The notes beneath the pieces were generated by a model. It did not search any database, had not been told where the DNA came from, and was given only the letters and a program-made list of their open reading frames with translations. Of a stretch of 49,450 bases of DNA, positions 16,295-25,953 are shown piece by piece. Both the position numbers and the translations under genes were made by a program. The stretch is from positions 1-49,450 of the IMG/VR virus record IMGVR_UViG_3300032311_000743; one strand, given 5' to 3'. The stretch comes from a virus. Each line of letters begins with the position of its first letter. The stretch's first letter is position 1.

Positions 16295-19200
16295 ATGGCC
16301 GAAATTGTTAACATACAGAGTTTAGACGCAGTAACATTTGAACTCCAAACTTACACTCCAGATGATATTAATCTCATCTCTACAACAGATACGTTTGAGA
16401 ATTTTGATTCAACTACGGATCATATAGAATATTTCATATATGATTTAAATAATAATATATTATTTTCAAATACTATTGGATATCTACAATTTACTTTATT
16501 AAATAATAATCTTTTTATAGATCCTGAAAATGATTTAAAAACTCAAGGTTATACTGAAGGAAATTATAATACATTATATAATTTTTTAAGAAATAGAGCA
16601 GGTTCAAGTCCTCTTAATCGTTACTATATAGATCAAATCAGTTCAGATAGAACTGAACTTAGACTTAATACAACTGCTATTCCTAATGGTGAAGTAATAA
16701 CAAGTGTAGGTGATTTTATAAATTATAGAAATTCTAGTGGTACATTTATAGATTTTTATCTTGATTTTGATAATAATAATCTTATTATTGCTAATAATAT
16801 TTTATTAGATGTTACTACTAACCCAAATGATCCAACAGTATTAATTAAACTATATGAACCTTTACCTAATAATTTTAACATTCAATCACAATGTTGGATA
16901 GTAGAATCTATAGCTGAACCGGTTGCTTACAATATTAATATTATTCAAACATTTGATGAATTAGATCAAAATATTTATCTTAGAGGTCCTAACACTAACA
17001 TAGCTATTAAAGATCAAATCAATAATTCTACCCCATATGTTACGTATAATAGTTTAACTTCAAATACATCTATTGCAGGAACAGGTAGTTTACAATACCA
17101 AATTAATAGTATATTAGCAGAAAAAGGTTTAGAAATAAACATAGATTATTCAGATTATTCTGAATTCGTCTTTTTTTCTTCAGCTAAAACACGGTTAGAA
17201 AATTTTTATTATAAATTATCTTTAATTGACCAATATCAATCAAATGCTAACTTAATCACAAGTACAACGAACTCTTATATAATAAATAGTAGTAATATTT
17301 GGTCAAATAAAATAGATGAAATTATAACAGGATTTGATGGATATGAATACTACCTATACTACGAATCAGGAAGCACAGCATGGCCTAAAACTAACTCTAC
17401 ATATCCTTATATAAATTCTTCCCCTAACTCAGTTAATGGTTTAGCATTTTTAGCATCACAATCAATAGTTGCTGAAGATTATGATTCACAAAATAATAAT
17501 CGTTTAATAAACGCTATACCATCATATTTAACGGATGATTCAAATAATGATCAATATATGTTATTTGTTGATATGATTGGTCAAAACTTTGATAGTGTTT
17601 GGGTATATGTAAAAGATGTAACAAATAAATATAATGCTGATAATCGTGTTGATTATGGTGTATCTAAAGATTTAGTAGCAGATGTTTTAAGAGATTTAGG
17701 AATCAAAATATACCAAAACAACTTTTCAACAGACGATCTATACTCAGCATTATTAGGTATAACACCTTCAGGTAGTTTATATAATTTACCTTTCACAACA
17801 GGATCATTACCTGTTCCAACAGGTTCTTTTTTAGATTATATTAACACTTACGTTACAGCCTCAAGTACAGGTTCATTGGATCCTACATTTGATATTAATG
17901 CTGAGACTTACAAACGAATATATCACAATTTACCATATCTTTTAAAGAAAAAAGGTACACCTGAAGGTTTACGTACTTTAATAACATCATATGGTATACC
18001 TGATACCATTTTACGTATAAATGAATTTGGGGGTAAAGATAAAGATTCTAACACTTGGGATTACTGGCAAGATGAATATAATTATGCTTATAATTACACA
18101 TCCTCATCTCCTACCGCTCCTGCTGTAAGAACAAATTTTCAACTTAACTCAAACTGGAATTCTATTGTTAATAATAATAGACCAACTGTAGTACAATTTA
18201 GATTTAAAGTAGCAAATACTGAAGATATTTTTACTAACACTAAAACAACATTATGGTGTTTAGATAATGGGATTGATAAACCATGTGTAGTATTAAATTA
18301 TACTGGATCTGGCTTAACTAGTGGTTCATGGGCTGGTTCAATACCTGACCCTTACAATCAATATGCAGAGTTAAAATTTTTTGGACCAAGTCTTCCTGCA
18401 CTTACCCCAACATTATATTTACCTTTTTTAAATGAAGATTGGTGGTCAGTAACGTTAACAGTTACAAGTACAACTGCTACAATATATGCTGGTAATATTC
18501 AATATGATGGATACGACGGAAATAAATTAGGATATTATGCGTCCGCATCATATACTTATTCTTTAGGTGGTTTTTCTGGATGGACAAATGCTGTAACATC
18601 ATCATTTTTACCATCTTCCTCAACATATAATTCAATTAATTATAAACCATTATCTGGTTCATTACAAGAAGTACGTTATTATGGAAATTTAGCATTAAAC
18701 GAATCTAGTATTAAAGATTATATCATGAACCCATACTCTATTGAAGGGAATGGAGTTGGAAATGGATATGATTATTTAGCTTTTAGATTACCATTAGGTG
18801 GAGAACTATATACAGGTAGTACATCTGTTCATCCTAAAATTACTGGTTCTTGGACAACAACATCATCTTTTGTATTTACTAGTACTGCTAGTATAAATTT
18901 AACAGATGGACAATTTGTCTCTAATACAGAAACATTCTTTTATGACCAAGTACCTGCAGGTATACAAAATGCTGTATCAGAAAAAATACAAAATAAAAAT
19001 ACAGTATTACCATATACTGGAAGTGATAGTAACATACCTGATAATAAAGTTTTATCACCATTCATATCAGTCCAACAACAACCATCAATAAGTAGTTCTT
19101 ATACTAATAATGTTGATTATGTTGAAGTAGCATTCTCACCTCAAAACGAAATAAACGATGATATTAACGATACATTTGGATATTTTAATATGGGTGATTA

Positions 19201-20083
19201 TATTGGTGATCCACGTTATATACCGTCTAGAAACACTAGTTACACGGATTTAAATATATTACGTGACAAATATTTTGAAAAATATACATCAAATTATAAT
19301 ATTTGGGATTATGTAAGACTTATCAAGTTCTTTGATAACTCTTTATTTAAGATGCTTCAAGATTTTGTTCCTGCACATACTGCTTTAGCATCAGGTGTTG
19401 TAATCAAACAACATTTATTAGAACGTAATCGTTACCCAACCCCACAAATGGATTTATATACAACTCAATCTGTTTATGGTAGTGGTAGTACCCCGGCGTG
19501 GAATAGTCCTAATGTATTTGAAGATATAACAATAACAGGTTCAATACGAGGTATACCTGGAATGTTAGATGGTCAAAGAATTTACACATCATCTACAGAT
19601 TACGAATCATTTCCTATTGAACAAGTAACCGGTAGCTCTGGTGGAGTAATGCCTGAATTTAATGGAACTGCATCTACTAACTTATATGTTAATATTACTC
19701 AAAGTTGGAGTGGTACTACACCTAGTTTAGTTGGTAATGTAGTATTTACTCAATCAAACCAAGATGAATTTTTCAATGGTGAACTTAGTGGTTCGGTAAT
19801 TACAGTTTCAAATGGTAATCTAACCGACCCAGATTGTGAGATATATTTGAGAGCTAATACAATAGAAACTCTATACAAACCTATTTTCTATAAATCAACT
19901 CAACTTTCAGGTTCAAATAATTCTCTTAACGTATTTCTTAACCCAAATACAGCACCTAATCCAGGTGAGATATATTTATATTGGGATTCAGGAAGTTTTA
20001 ATTCACCAACTTATACTTCACCAACTTATACCAATGGTGGTAATATAAATTATAATGGTGGTAATAACAATAATGCTCAATAA
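16295..20083 (+). CDS. Giant tail/baseplate protein with lectin-like domain, 1262 aa
   Basis: The longest gene here. The central section (YGVSKDLVADVLRDLGIKIY, LPYLLKKKGTPEGLRTLI, GIPDTILRINEFGGKD) is a pattern I recall from large tail proteins of marine T4-like phages. Residues about 620-800 (VVQFRFKVA, then WWSVTLTVTSTTATIY) look like a concanavalin/LamG-type beta sandwich. The C-terminus is Ser/Gly/Asn-rich. It is probably a baseplate arm or fibre base that may bind glycans. T4 gp7 is a positional analogue only. Confidence 0.75.
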   Translation: MAEIVNIQSLDAVTFELQTYTPDDINLISTTDTFENFDSTTDHIEYFIYDLNNNILFSNTIGYLQFTLLNNNLFIDPENDLKTQGYTEGNYNTLYNFLRNRAGSSPLNRYYIDQISSDRTELRLNTTAIPNGEVITSVGDFINYRNSSGTFIDFYLDFDNNNLIIANNILLDVTTNPNDPTVLIKLYEPLPNNFNIQSQCWIVESIAEPVAYNINIIQTFDELDQNIYLRGPNTNIAIKDQINNSTPYVTYNSLTSNTSIAGTGSLQYQINSILAEKGLEINIDYSDYSEFVFFSSAKTRLENFYYKLSLIDQYQSNANLITSTTNSYIINSSNIWSNKIDEIITGFDGYEYYLYYESGSTAWPKTNSTYPYINSSPNSVNGLAFLASQSIVAEDYDSQNNNRLINAIPSYLTDDSNNDQYMLFVDMIGQNFDSVWVYVKDVTNKYNADNRVDYGVSKDLVADVLRDLGIKIYQNNFSTDDLYSALLGITPSGSLYNLPFTTGSLPVPTGSFLDYINTYVTASSTGSLDPTFDINAETYKRIYHNLPYLLKKKGTPEGLRTLITSYGIPDTILRINEFGGKDKDSNTWDYWQDEYNYAYNYTSSSPTAPAVRTNFQLNSNWNSIVNNNRPTVVQFRFKVANTEDIFTNTKTTLWCLDNGIDKPCVVLNYTGSGLTSGSWAGSIPDPYNQYAELKFFGPSLPALTPTLYLPFLNEDWWSVTLTVTSTTATIYAGNIQYDGYDGNKLGYYASASYTYSLGGFSGWTNAVTSSFLPSSSTYNSINYKPLSGSLQEVRYYGNLALNESSIKDYIMNPYSIEGNGVGNGYDYLAFRLPLGGELYTGSTSVHPKITGSWTTTSSFVFTSTASINLTDGQFVSNTETFFYDQVPAGIQNAVSEKIQNKNTVLPYTGSDSNIPDNKVLSPFISVQQQPSISSSYTNNVDYVEVAFSPQNEINDDINDTFGYFNMGDYIGDPRYIPSRNTSYTDLNILRDKYFEKYTSNYNIWDYVRLIKFFDNSLFKMLQDFVPAHTALASGVVIKQHLLERNRYPTPQMDLYTTQSVYGSGSTPAWNSPNVFEDITITGSIRGIPGMLDGQRIYTSSTDYESFPIEQVTGSSGGVMPEFNGTASTNLYVNITQSWSGTTPSLVGNVVFTQSNQDEFFNGELSGSVITVSNGNLTDPDCEIYLRANTIETLYKPIFYKSTQLSGSNNSLNVFLNPNTAPNPGEIYLYWDSGSFNSPTYTSPTYTNGGNINYNGGNNNNAQ

Positions 20084-20095
20084 TAAATAACAAAT

Positions 20096-22141
20096 ATGCC
20101 TAATACACCAGTATATACAGAAGGAGTAAAATATATTAAAATCGCTAAACAAGATAGTGGTAGCGTAGATAATTCAATTGAATTACAAGATCTAACTGAT
20201 ATTAGAATTAAGTTTTCTGATATACCCAATCCAGTACAATATAATGTAGCTTCTATAGCAGAATATTCAACATATTATCTTTATACTATATTTCCACTAA
20301 ATATAACTTCATCTGCTGATCAAGAAATATTAGATTATAGAGTATCCGCTAGTTCAAATACCTTTTTCCCTACAATATCCAACCCATTAGATAATTTTAT
20401 ATACAATTATCAAGTATCTTCTAGTACAAATTCTTTAAACTATTTAGACGCATTTCCTGGTACATACACATTAGGAAATGTCCCAAATATTGCACTTAGT
20501 ATCACAAATTCAGTAATTATGACTTCTAGTTACTCAGTAGGATTATTATTTGCAACAGTAAATTACGATAATGAACCATTATCTACAATATCATACCAAC
20601 TATTCAATCCAAATGGTAGTGGGGTTATTAGTGGTACTATGAGCATTCCATTTAATCCTATAATAGGAGAAACATATGGATTTTTTCTGCAAAAAACAGC
20701 CGCTGTACCAATAACACGATTTACCTCTAGTTTAATCATTGCCCAACCAGTCGCTCCTGAATCCTCAAACTACGACATAGTTGTACTTGAACCATACACT
20801 AGTTACAATTTTTATAATAGTGATTGTAATGTTATTCAAAATAATGTTGATGTGAATAATATTAATTCATTGTATATGGACGTTGATTTTAATGATGGTC
20901 AAATAGTAGCCCAAAATCAAGCAGCTATATTAAGTGGTAACGCATCTCGTGCTCAAGTGCAACCATGGAACTATTCATATTATTCTCAAATAAGTGGAAG
21001 ATATGTTGGTAAACAACAAAATGCTATAAATATAAACACATATACAAGTCCAACTAGCTACGTTAGCGGCTCATCTTCAATATATGGTTATACAGGATCT
21101 TGGCCTGGAGACTCAATATCTCCTACTTCTAATAATCTAAATTCTAGAAGAATACTTGAAAGATCTTCTCCAGGTAATGTAGTAATACAATGGTTAGATA
21201 GCTGTATATATGAAATGAATTGGGGTGGCCCTGGATATCCTGAAAACGTTAACGGTGGTGGATTAAGTATGGGTAATATTTACTTAGTAGGTGATACTAG
21301 AGATGATGTTGCTATTATCAAACCAGGAACTGATATATATTATGATATTTTAGAAAAAACATTCCCATCTGGTTCACCAGCATTCCAATATCAATATACC
21401 AACTCTCCAACATTACCTACTCAACTTAATATAACATACCCGTCATTATTATTACCTAGTGCGACTTATTACTTTGGTTCTAACTCTATACCTAAAGTTT
21501 TTGGCGCTGTTTCTGCAGGAACATTAATAGGAAATTTCCATCGAAATTGGGCACTTGAGGGCTCTCCATTAATTCTCTTTAATAACATTGATGATATTGG
21601 AATGTGGCCATCATATATAACTCAGAATGGATATTTATCCCAATCAAATCAAAGTACTGAAACAACATCAGCATCTTTAAATATTATTTCATCTAGCTTA
21701 TCTCAAGGAGAAAAATGGTTTCTTAGTTTATATAGTGGTAGCGGAACTTCTACCTCCCCAGATACTGGACTGCTAAATATAGTTAGTGGAAGCATAAATA
21801 TAGCACAATATGGTTATCCATTTGAAATTGAAAGTGTGATTTTTGGTAATCCTCAACTTGGATTTCTAATTTTAAAAACAGGTTCAGGAATATATGATGT
21901 GGATTCTTTTTTCTCTGGAAGTAACTCTAGTATACCTATAGGGCGATCATCTAGCCTAGCTACTACTGGTTTTTTAATCACTAAAGCTCAATACCCAACA
22001 AATGGCTTAACTATATTTGGTCCTCCTAGTACAAATTTTGCAGGTGCTGGAAAGGGTTATATATTATCACAATACCCTAAACAGGTGATAACTCAAAATA
22101 TAGACTATATTCTTAAAACATATGGTAATAAACCAACATAA
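20096..22141 (+). CDS. Tail fibre-like structural protein, 681 aa
   Basis: Beta-rich and Ser/Tyr/Asn/Gly-rich throughout, without signal peptide or catalytic motif. The start (VYTEGVKYIKIAKQDSGSVD) resembles baseplate-attached fibre proteins that follow the giant tail protein in related phages. No domain can be named. The last 30 bases are imperfectly repeated just behind the stop codon. Confidence 0.7.
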   Translation: MPNTPVYTEGVKYIKIAKQDSGSVDNSIELQDLTDIRIKFSDIPNPVQYNVASIAEYSTYYLYTIFPLNITSSADQEILDYRVSASSNTFFPTISNPLDNFIYNYQVSSSTNSLNYLDAFPGTYTLGNVPNIALSITNSVIMTSSYSVGLLFATVNYDNEPLSTISYQLFNPNGSGVISGTMSIPFNPIIGETYGFFLQKTAAVPITRFTSSLIIAQPVAPESSNYDIVVLEPYTSYNFYNSDCNVIQNNVDVNNINSLYMDVDFNDGQIVAQNQAAILSGNASRAQVQPWNYSYYSQISGRYVGKQQNAININTYTSPTSYVSGSSSIYGYTGSWPGDSISPTSNNLNSRRILERSSPGNVVIQWLDSCIYEMNWGGPGYPENVNGGGLSMGNIYLVGDTRDDVAIIKPGTDIYYDILEKTFPSGSPAFQYQYTNSPTLPTQLNITYPSLLLPSATYYFGSNSIPKVFGAVSAGTLIGNFHRNWALEGSPLILFNNIDDIGMWPSYITQNGYLSQSNQSTETTSASLNIISSSLSQGEKWFLSLYSGSGTSTSPDTGLLNIVSGSINIAQYGYPFEIESVIFGNPQLGFLILKTGSGIYDVDSFFSGSNSSIPIGRSSSLATTGFLITKAQYPTNGLTIFGPPSTNFAGAGKGYILSQYPKQVITQNIDYILKTYGNKPT

Positions 22142-22174
22142 ATTATATTCTTAAAAAAAATACGGTAATAAACC
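22106..22174 (+). repeat. Imperfect tandem duplication of a gene 3' end
   Basis: Segment 22106-22134 (tatattcttaaaacatatgg and on, to aaacc) recurs at 22144-22174 with a longer A run and a T-to-C change. The second copy lies after the stop codon, so it is a non-coding remnant of a small duplication or slippage event. Confidence 0.6.
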
Positions 22175-22185
22175 TTAACTTAATA

Positions 22186-22193
22186 TATTTATA
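22186..22193 (+). promoter_or_regulatory. Late-promoter-like motif TATTTATA
   Basis: Exact motif 17 bases before the ATG at 22211. Confidence 0.65.
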
Positions 22194-22210
22194 ATAAACA
22201 AACAATTAAA

Positions 22211-22861
22211 ATGGGATATTTAAATAACACTATTGTAACAGTAGATGCTATCTTAACAACTACGGGTCGTCAACTTATGGCTCAAAATAACGGAACGTTT
22301 CGTATAACACAATTCGCATTAGCAGACGATGAAATCGATTATACATTATACAATCCAAACCATCCTTCAGGTTCTGCATACTATGGAGAAGCTATAGATA
22401 ACATGCCTTTACTTGAGGCTTTTCCTCAAGAAACTCAAACAATGAAATATAAATTAGTTACATTGCCTCGTGGTACAGCTAAATTACCTATATTAGCGAT
22501 ACCACCTGTAGTTAGTTTAAAACAAGGAGAATCATTAGCTATTACTCCTCAAACATTAAATTACTTAGGTGGAAATACATTTGAAACAAGTGGATACACT
22601 GCTATGATAGGTGATGTTAGAACAATGCAAACATTTGAAGGTGTTGGTATTAATACTCCGGCAGCTACAGCTTTAAATACAACTACAACATTGGGTACAA
22701 GTGTATCTAAAACAGTAGTTGGTGCTACTATAAACTTACGTGCAACTACAGTAAACACGTTGTTTGGTTCCAATACTGCATTATATACTACATTAACTAT
22801 AATTGGTAGAGATAGTGGTGCTAGAGCAACAATCCCTGTAACTGTAACAAAAGTATCTTAA
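22211..22861 (+). CDS. Conserved T4-like virion structural protein, 216 aa
   Basis: The N-terminal half (VDAILTTTGRQLMAQNNGTF, ITQFALADDEIDYTLYNPNH, GEAIDNMPLLEAFPQETQ) is a strongly conserved pattern I recall from marine T4-like phage virion proteins of unassigned position. The C-terminal half is a Thr/Ala-rich beta region, perhaps Ig-like. It has its own late motif, which suggests high expression. Confidence 0.8.
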   Translation: MGYLNNTIVTVDAILTTTGRQLMAQNNGTFRITQFALADDEIDYTLYNPNHPSGSAYYGEAIDNMPLLEAFPQETQTMKYKLVTLPRGTAKLPILAIPPVVSLKQGESLAITPQTLNYLGGNTFETSGYTAMIGDVRTMQTFEGVGINTPAATALNTTTTLGTSVSKTVVGATINLRATTVNTLFGSNTALYTTLTIIGRDSGARATIPVTVTKVS

Positions 22862-22889
22862 AATATTATAAAAATAAAAATATATAAAC

Positions 22890-23930
22890 ATGGCATTTAG
22901 TCCTTTAGCCCCTGAAGATTTTGTAGTAAGTTCTGACGCTATATCAGCAACATTATGGTCAAATGGGAGCCCAACATTAACTAGATTTTTTACATCATCA
23001 ACTCAAGAAGCTGGTTCGTCAGGTGATTTTTACTTAAACGTATATCAAACTGCATCTACAGATGCTGCTGCGTCTATTCAATTTGCCATAGCTTATGGTA
23101 ATGAAAATGGTAGTGGTAGTGCTAACTATAACAACGCAGTTAACGGTAAATCTCCTACAGGTACTATTTTTGGACAGTGGCAAGATTTAGTTATTGGTAA
23201 TGAAAATGTAAATTTTACATTTGGAACAATAACATCATCTCAATTTTATGCTTTAACATTTGATAGAACACGATATAAAGAATCTTTATTTTTAGGTTCA
23301 TTAGCCCTAACCTTATCAGGTAGTTCTGGTTCAATAACTTTAACAGATAATAGCAATTACGTTACAGCCGTTCAATACACTGAAGCTGGTAGAGTATTTC
23401 AACTTATAACTGGTTCTCAAGGTGTTAAAGCAACTATTGGTACTCGTAATACAGCAGATGGATATTCAGCAAATTCTGGTTCATATGGTTGGTTATTACC
23501 TGATATTGGCTCTATTATCTTAAATCCTTTAGCATTAGCTGATTTTGCAGTAAGTGGAGGTATAGGATTTAGATATAGTGGGTCATCAACTGGTTCATCA
23601 GCTCCTATAACTCCACCTAATGTGAGTATGTATCAAGCTATAAGTGGTGCAGCAAATTTCTCAATCAATAGTCAAGAAACTATAACATCAGATTATATCT
23701 TTGTAAGACCTAGAAGCTCAGAATACAATTATTCAGAAAATCCATCTTATATTTCGGGTTCAACTGGTGAAGTATTATATCCTTATTTTATCAATAATCC
23801 ACAAACATATATTACTACAATTGGATTATATAATGATACAAATGAATTACTAGCTGTAGCTAAATTATCTAGACCATTACTTAAAAATTTCACAAAAGAA
23901 GCACTTGTAAGGATTAAGCTTGATTTTTAG
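22890..23930 (+). CDS. Tail structural protein, paralogue of the next gene, 346 aa
   Basis: Ser/Gly-rich beta protein. Its C-terminal 70 residues (YITTIGLYNDTNELLAVAKL and on) align with the end of the 302-aa protein encoded next (VSTVGLYDEAQNLLAVGKL), so the two share a C-terminal domain. No TATTTATA motif is found in the 28-base gap before it, only an A/T-rich leader, so it is probably transcribed with the gene upstream. Likely a fibre or virion surface protein. Confidence 0.75.
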   Translation: MAFSPLAPEDFVVSSDAISATLWSNGSPTLTRFFTSSTQEAGSSGDFYLNVYQTASTDAAASIQFAIAYGNENGSGSANYNNAVNGKSPTGTIFGQWQDLVIGNENVNFTFGTITSSQFYALTFDRTRYKESLFLGSLALTLSGSSGSITLTDNSNYVTAVQYTEAGRVFQLITGSQGVKATIGTRNTADGYSANSGSYGWLLPDIGSIILNPLALADFAVSGGIGFRYSGSSTGSSAPITPPNVSMYQAISGAANFSINSQETITSDYIFVRPRSSEYNYSENPSYISGSTGEVLYPYFINNPQTYITTIGLYNDTNELLAVAKLSRPLLKNFTKEALVRIKLDF

Positions 23931-23933
23931 AGA

Positions 23934-24842
23934 ATGATAGCATTTAAACAACTCTTAGCATCTGATGTCATAGTGACACCATTCGAAGTAAACAAATCGT
24001 TTACTTTTAGTGGTTCTGGTATGATTGCTCCTACTGTTGGTATAGACAGATTTTTGGGTAAGAATATAAATTCAAGACCCTTTATATCTGGTTCAAACCC
24101 AACAACAGGATATATATCAACTCAAGATCAAGAGTTAGTGTATGATTCAATAAAACAATTATATTATGGTAATTATTTAAGTTCTAGTTATGGTGATACT
24201 TTAAATACATCTAGTATAATCCCTGGAGTAAATACAGGTAGTGATGTAATAACAGGCACATCTCCATCCCCAGGATTATATTACACTTACAATCAAACTA
24301 CATTAACGTTTGCTAAATCATTTCCAACCGGATCTAATCAATTTGTTGGAGTAATATCAGTTCCATCTCGATTATTTGGAGATTATATATTACCAAATTC
24401 ATTTAAATATTCTTTTACTTCGGGTAGTATTTATACACTTACAGACGACGGTGAAGGTAATTTAAAATCAGGTAGTGCTATAGTGGGAAATGTATTTTAT
24501 CCACATGGTATGATTACTATAACAGATCAAGGTTTAGCATCTGGTTCAATTGTTTCATCAAATGTAACATGTTCATTTTCTTCTTCTTACATGATATATG
24601 AAACGCAATATAAATGTACATTTAGGGAAAATGAATTTAACTACACATTAAATCCAACACTTCAATACGACACAAGTGGTTCAGTATATTCTTATACAAC
24701 AAGTTCACAATGGGCTCCTTATGTATCAACTGTTGGTTTATATGATGAGGCTCAAAATCTATTAGCTGTAGGTAAATTATCTCAACCATTACCAACCAGC
24801 GCTACAACAGATACAACAATATTAATAAATTTAGACATGTAA
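23934..24842 (+). CDS. Tail structural protein sharing the C-terminal domain, 302 aa
   Basis: Begins 3 bases after the previous stop. Ser/Gly/Tyr-rich beta protein. The shared C-terminal pattern (NPTLQYDTSG, then STVGLYDEAQNLLAVGKL, then a final INLDM) marks it as a paralogue of the gene upstream. It ends the structural block; the next gene is a nuclease. Confidence 0.75.
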   Translation: MIAFKQLLASDVIVTPFEVNKSFTFSGSGMIAPTVGIDRFLGKNINSRPFISGSNPTTGYISTQDQELVYDSIKQLYYGNYLSSSYGDTLNTSSIIPGVNTGSDVITGTSPSPGLYYTYNQTTLTFAKSFPTGSNQFVGVISVPSRLFGDYILPNSFKYSFTSGSIYTLTDDGEGNLKSGSAIVGNVFYPHGMITITDQGLASGSIVSSNVTCSFSSSYMIYETQYKCTFRENEFNYTLNPTLQYDTSGSVYSYTTSSQWAPYVSTVGLYDEAQNLLAVGKLSQPLPTSATTDTTILINLDM

Positions 24843-24843
24843 T

Positions 24844-25311
24844 ATGGTTCAAATAGAAAAATGTACCTATGTTGAAGATCTAATAAACAATCCAGATTTC
24901 AACACAGACGAGTACTACGGTTATGTTTACCTAACAACCAATTTAGAAACAAATCGCCAATATATAGGTAAAAAAATATTTAAACACACCCAAAACAAAA
25001 AATTAGGTAAAAAAGAATTAGCTGCCCTGCCTACTCAACGTGGTCGTGTTCCCTCTAAAAAGAAAATAGTTAAAGAATCTGACTGGAAAACATATTACGG
25101 CTCAGCAGATGAAGTTAAACAATGGGTCAAAACAACCCCCACAGATAAACTAACTCGTATTGTGTTACGTTTATGTAAATCATCTAAGGAACTAACATAT
25201 TATGAAACTAAATACCTATTTGATAATAACGTATTATCTGATAGTGAACGTTGGGTAAATAATAATATATTAGGAAAGTTTTTCCCGAAAGACTTGGCTC
25301 CCCAAATATAG
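24844..25311 (+). CDS. GIY-YIG-type nuclease, 155 aa
   Basis: The GIY-YIG core is seen as YGYVYLTT (residues 25-32) and QYIGKK (39-44), followed by SDWKTYYGS and LTYYETKYLFD with the likely metal-binding Glu. I recall this type from T4-like phages, where its role is unsettled: homing or DNA-processing nuclease. It starts 1 base after the structural gene and is probably co-transcribed with it. Confidence 0.8.
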   Translation: MVQIEKCTYVEDLINNPDFNTDEYYGYVYLTTNLETNRQYIGKKIFKHTQNKKLGKKELAALPTQRGRVPSKKKIVKESDWKTYYGSADEVKQWVKTTPTDKLTRIVLRLCKSSKELTYYETKYLFDNNVLSDSERWVNNNILGKFFPKDLAPQI

Positions 25312-25329
25312 GGTATTATATTGTAGAGT

Positions 25330-25953
25330 ATGGTAAATCAAGCTACTTATATTTATTATTTACATGAAGGGGATAACATTCCTTTTTATGTGGGTAAAAC
25401 TATACGAGAAGATAATAGTAGATTAAATACTCATAAAAATATTTTAAAAACAAAAGTATATTTAGAAGTAATAGATGAAATACCTACTAAAGAGTGGATA
25501 TTTTGGGAAAAGTATTACATATGTTTGTTTAAAAGTTGGGGTTTTAAACTAGAAAATAAAAATAACGGAGGTGGAGGTTGCATAACCCATGAGGTAACTA
25601 AATCCACAAGAGAAAAAATTAGTAAAGCACATAAAGGAATAAAAAAACCATTTAGTGATGAACATAAAATTAATTTAAAAAAATCTTTACAAAATAAAAT
25701 TGTACCACATGATTTTGGTGAAAAAATATCTAAAAAATTAAAAGGAAGAAAAATAACATGGGATCAAGGAAATGTAGGGAAACCATCATCTTCTATTATA
25801 CAATATACTTTAAACAATATTCTTATTAGAGAATGGAATAGTATTAAAGAAGCGGAATTTTATTATAATAGTTTTGCTAAAAGTAATAATATAGGAGCCT
25901 GTTGTAGAGAAAAACAAAAAACAGCTTATGGATATAAATGGAAATATAAATAA
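25330..25953 (+). CDS. GIY-YIG homing endonuclease with NUMOD domains
   Basis: 207 aa. The GIY-YIG core is degenerate but readable: YIYYLHEG at residue 7 and FYVGKT at 19, then an Arg and a Glu in WIFWEKYYI. Residues about 92-120 (TREKISKAHKGIKKPFSDEH) are NUMOD3-like, and the last 55 (IIQYTLN, IREWNSIKEA, then GYKWKYK) are NUMOD1-like DNA-binding modules. This is a selfish homing gene. Its 3' end overlaps the primase start by 26 bases, so it has probably supplied the primase start region. Confidence 0.9.
   Translation: MVNQATYIYYLHEGDNIPFYVGKTIREDNSRLNTHKNILKTKVYLEVIDEIPTKEWIFWEKYYICLFKSWGFKLENKNNGGGGCITHEVTKSTREKISKAHKGIKKPFSDEHKINLKKSLQNKIVPHDFGEKISKKLKGRKITWDQGNVGKPSSSIIQYTLNNILIREWNSIKEAEFYYNSFAKSNNIGACCREKQKTAYGYKWKYK

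Noticed and set aside
18906-19091. A 61-codon frame inside the giant tail protein gene.
   Set aside because: Out-of-frame shadow of a well-supported long gene.
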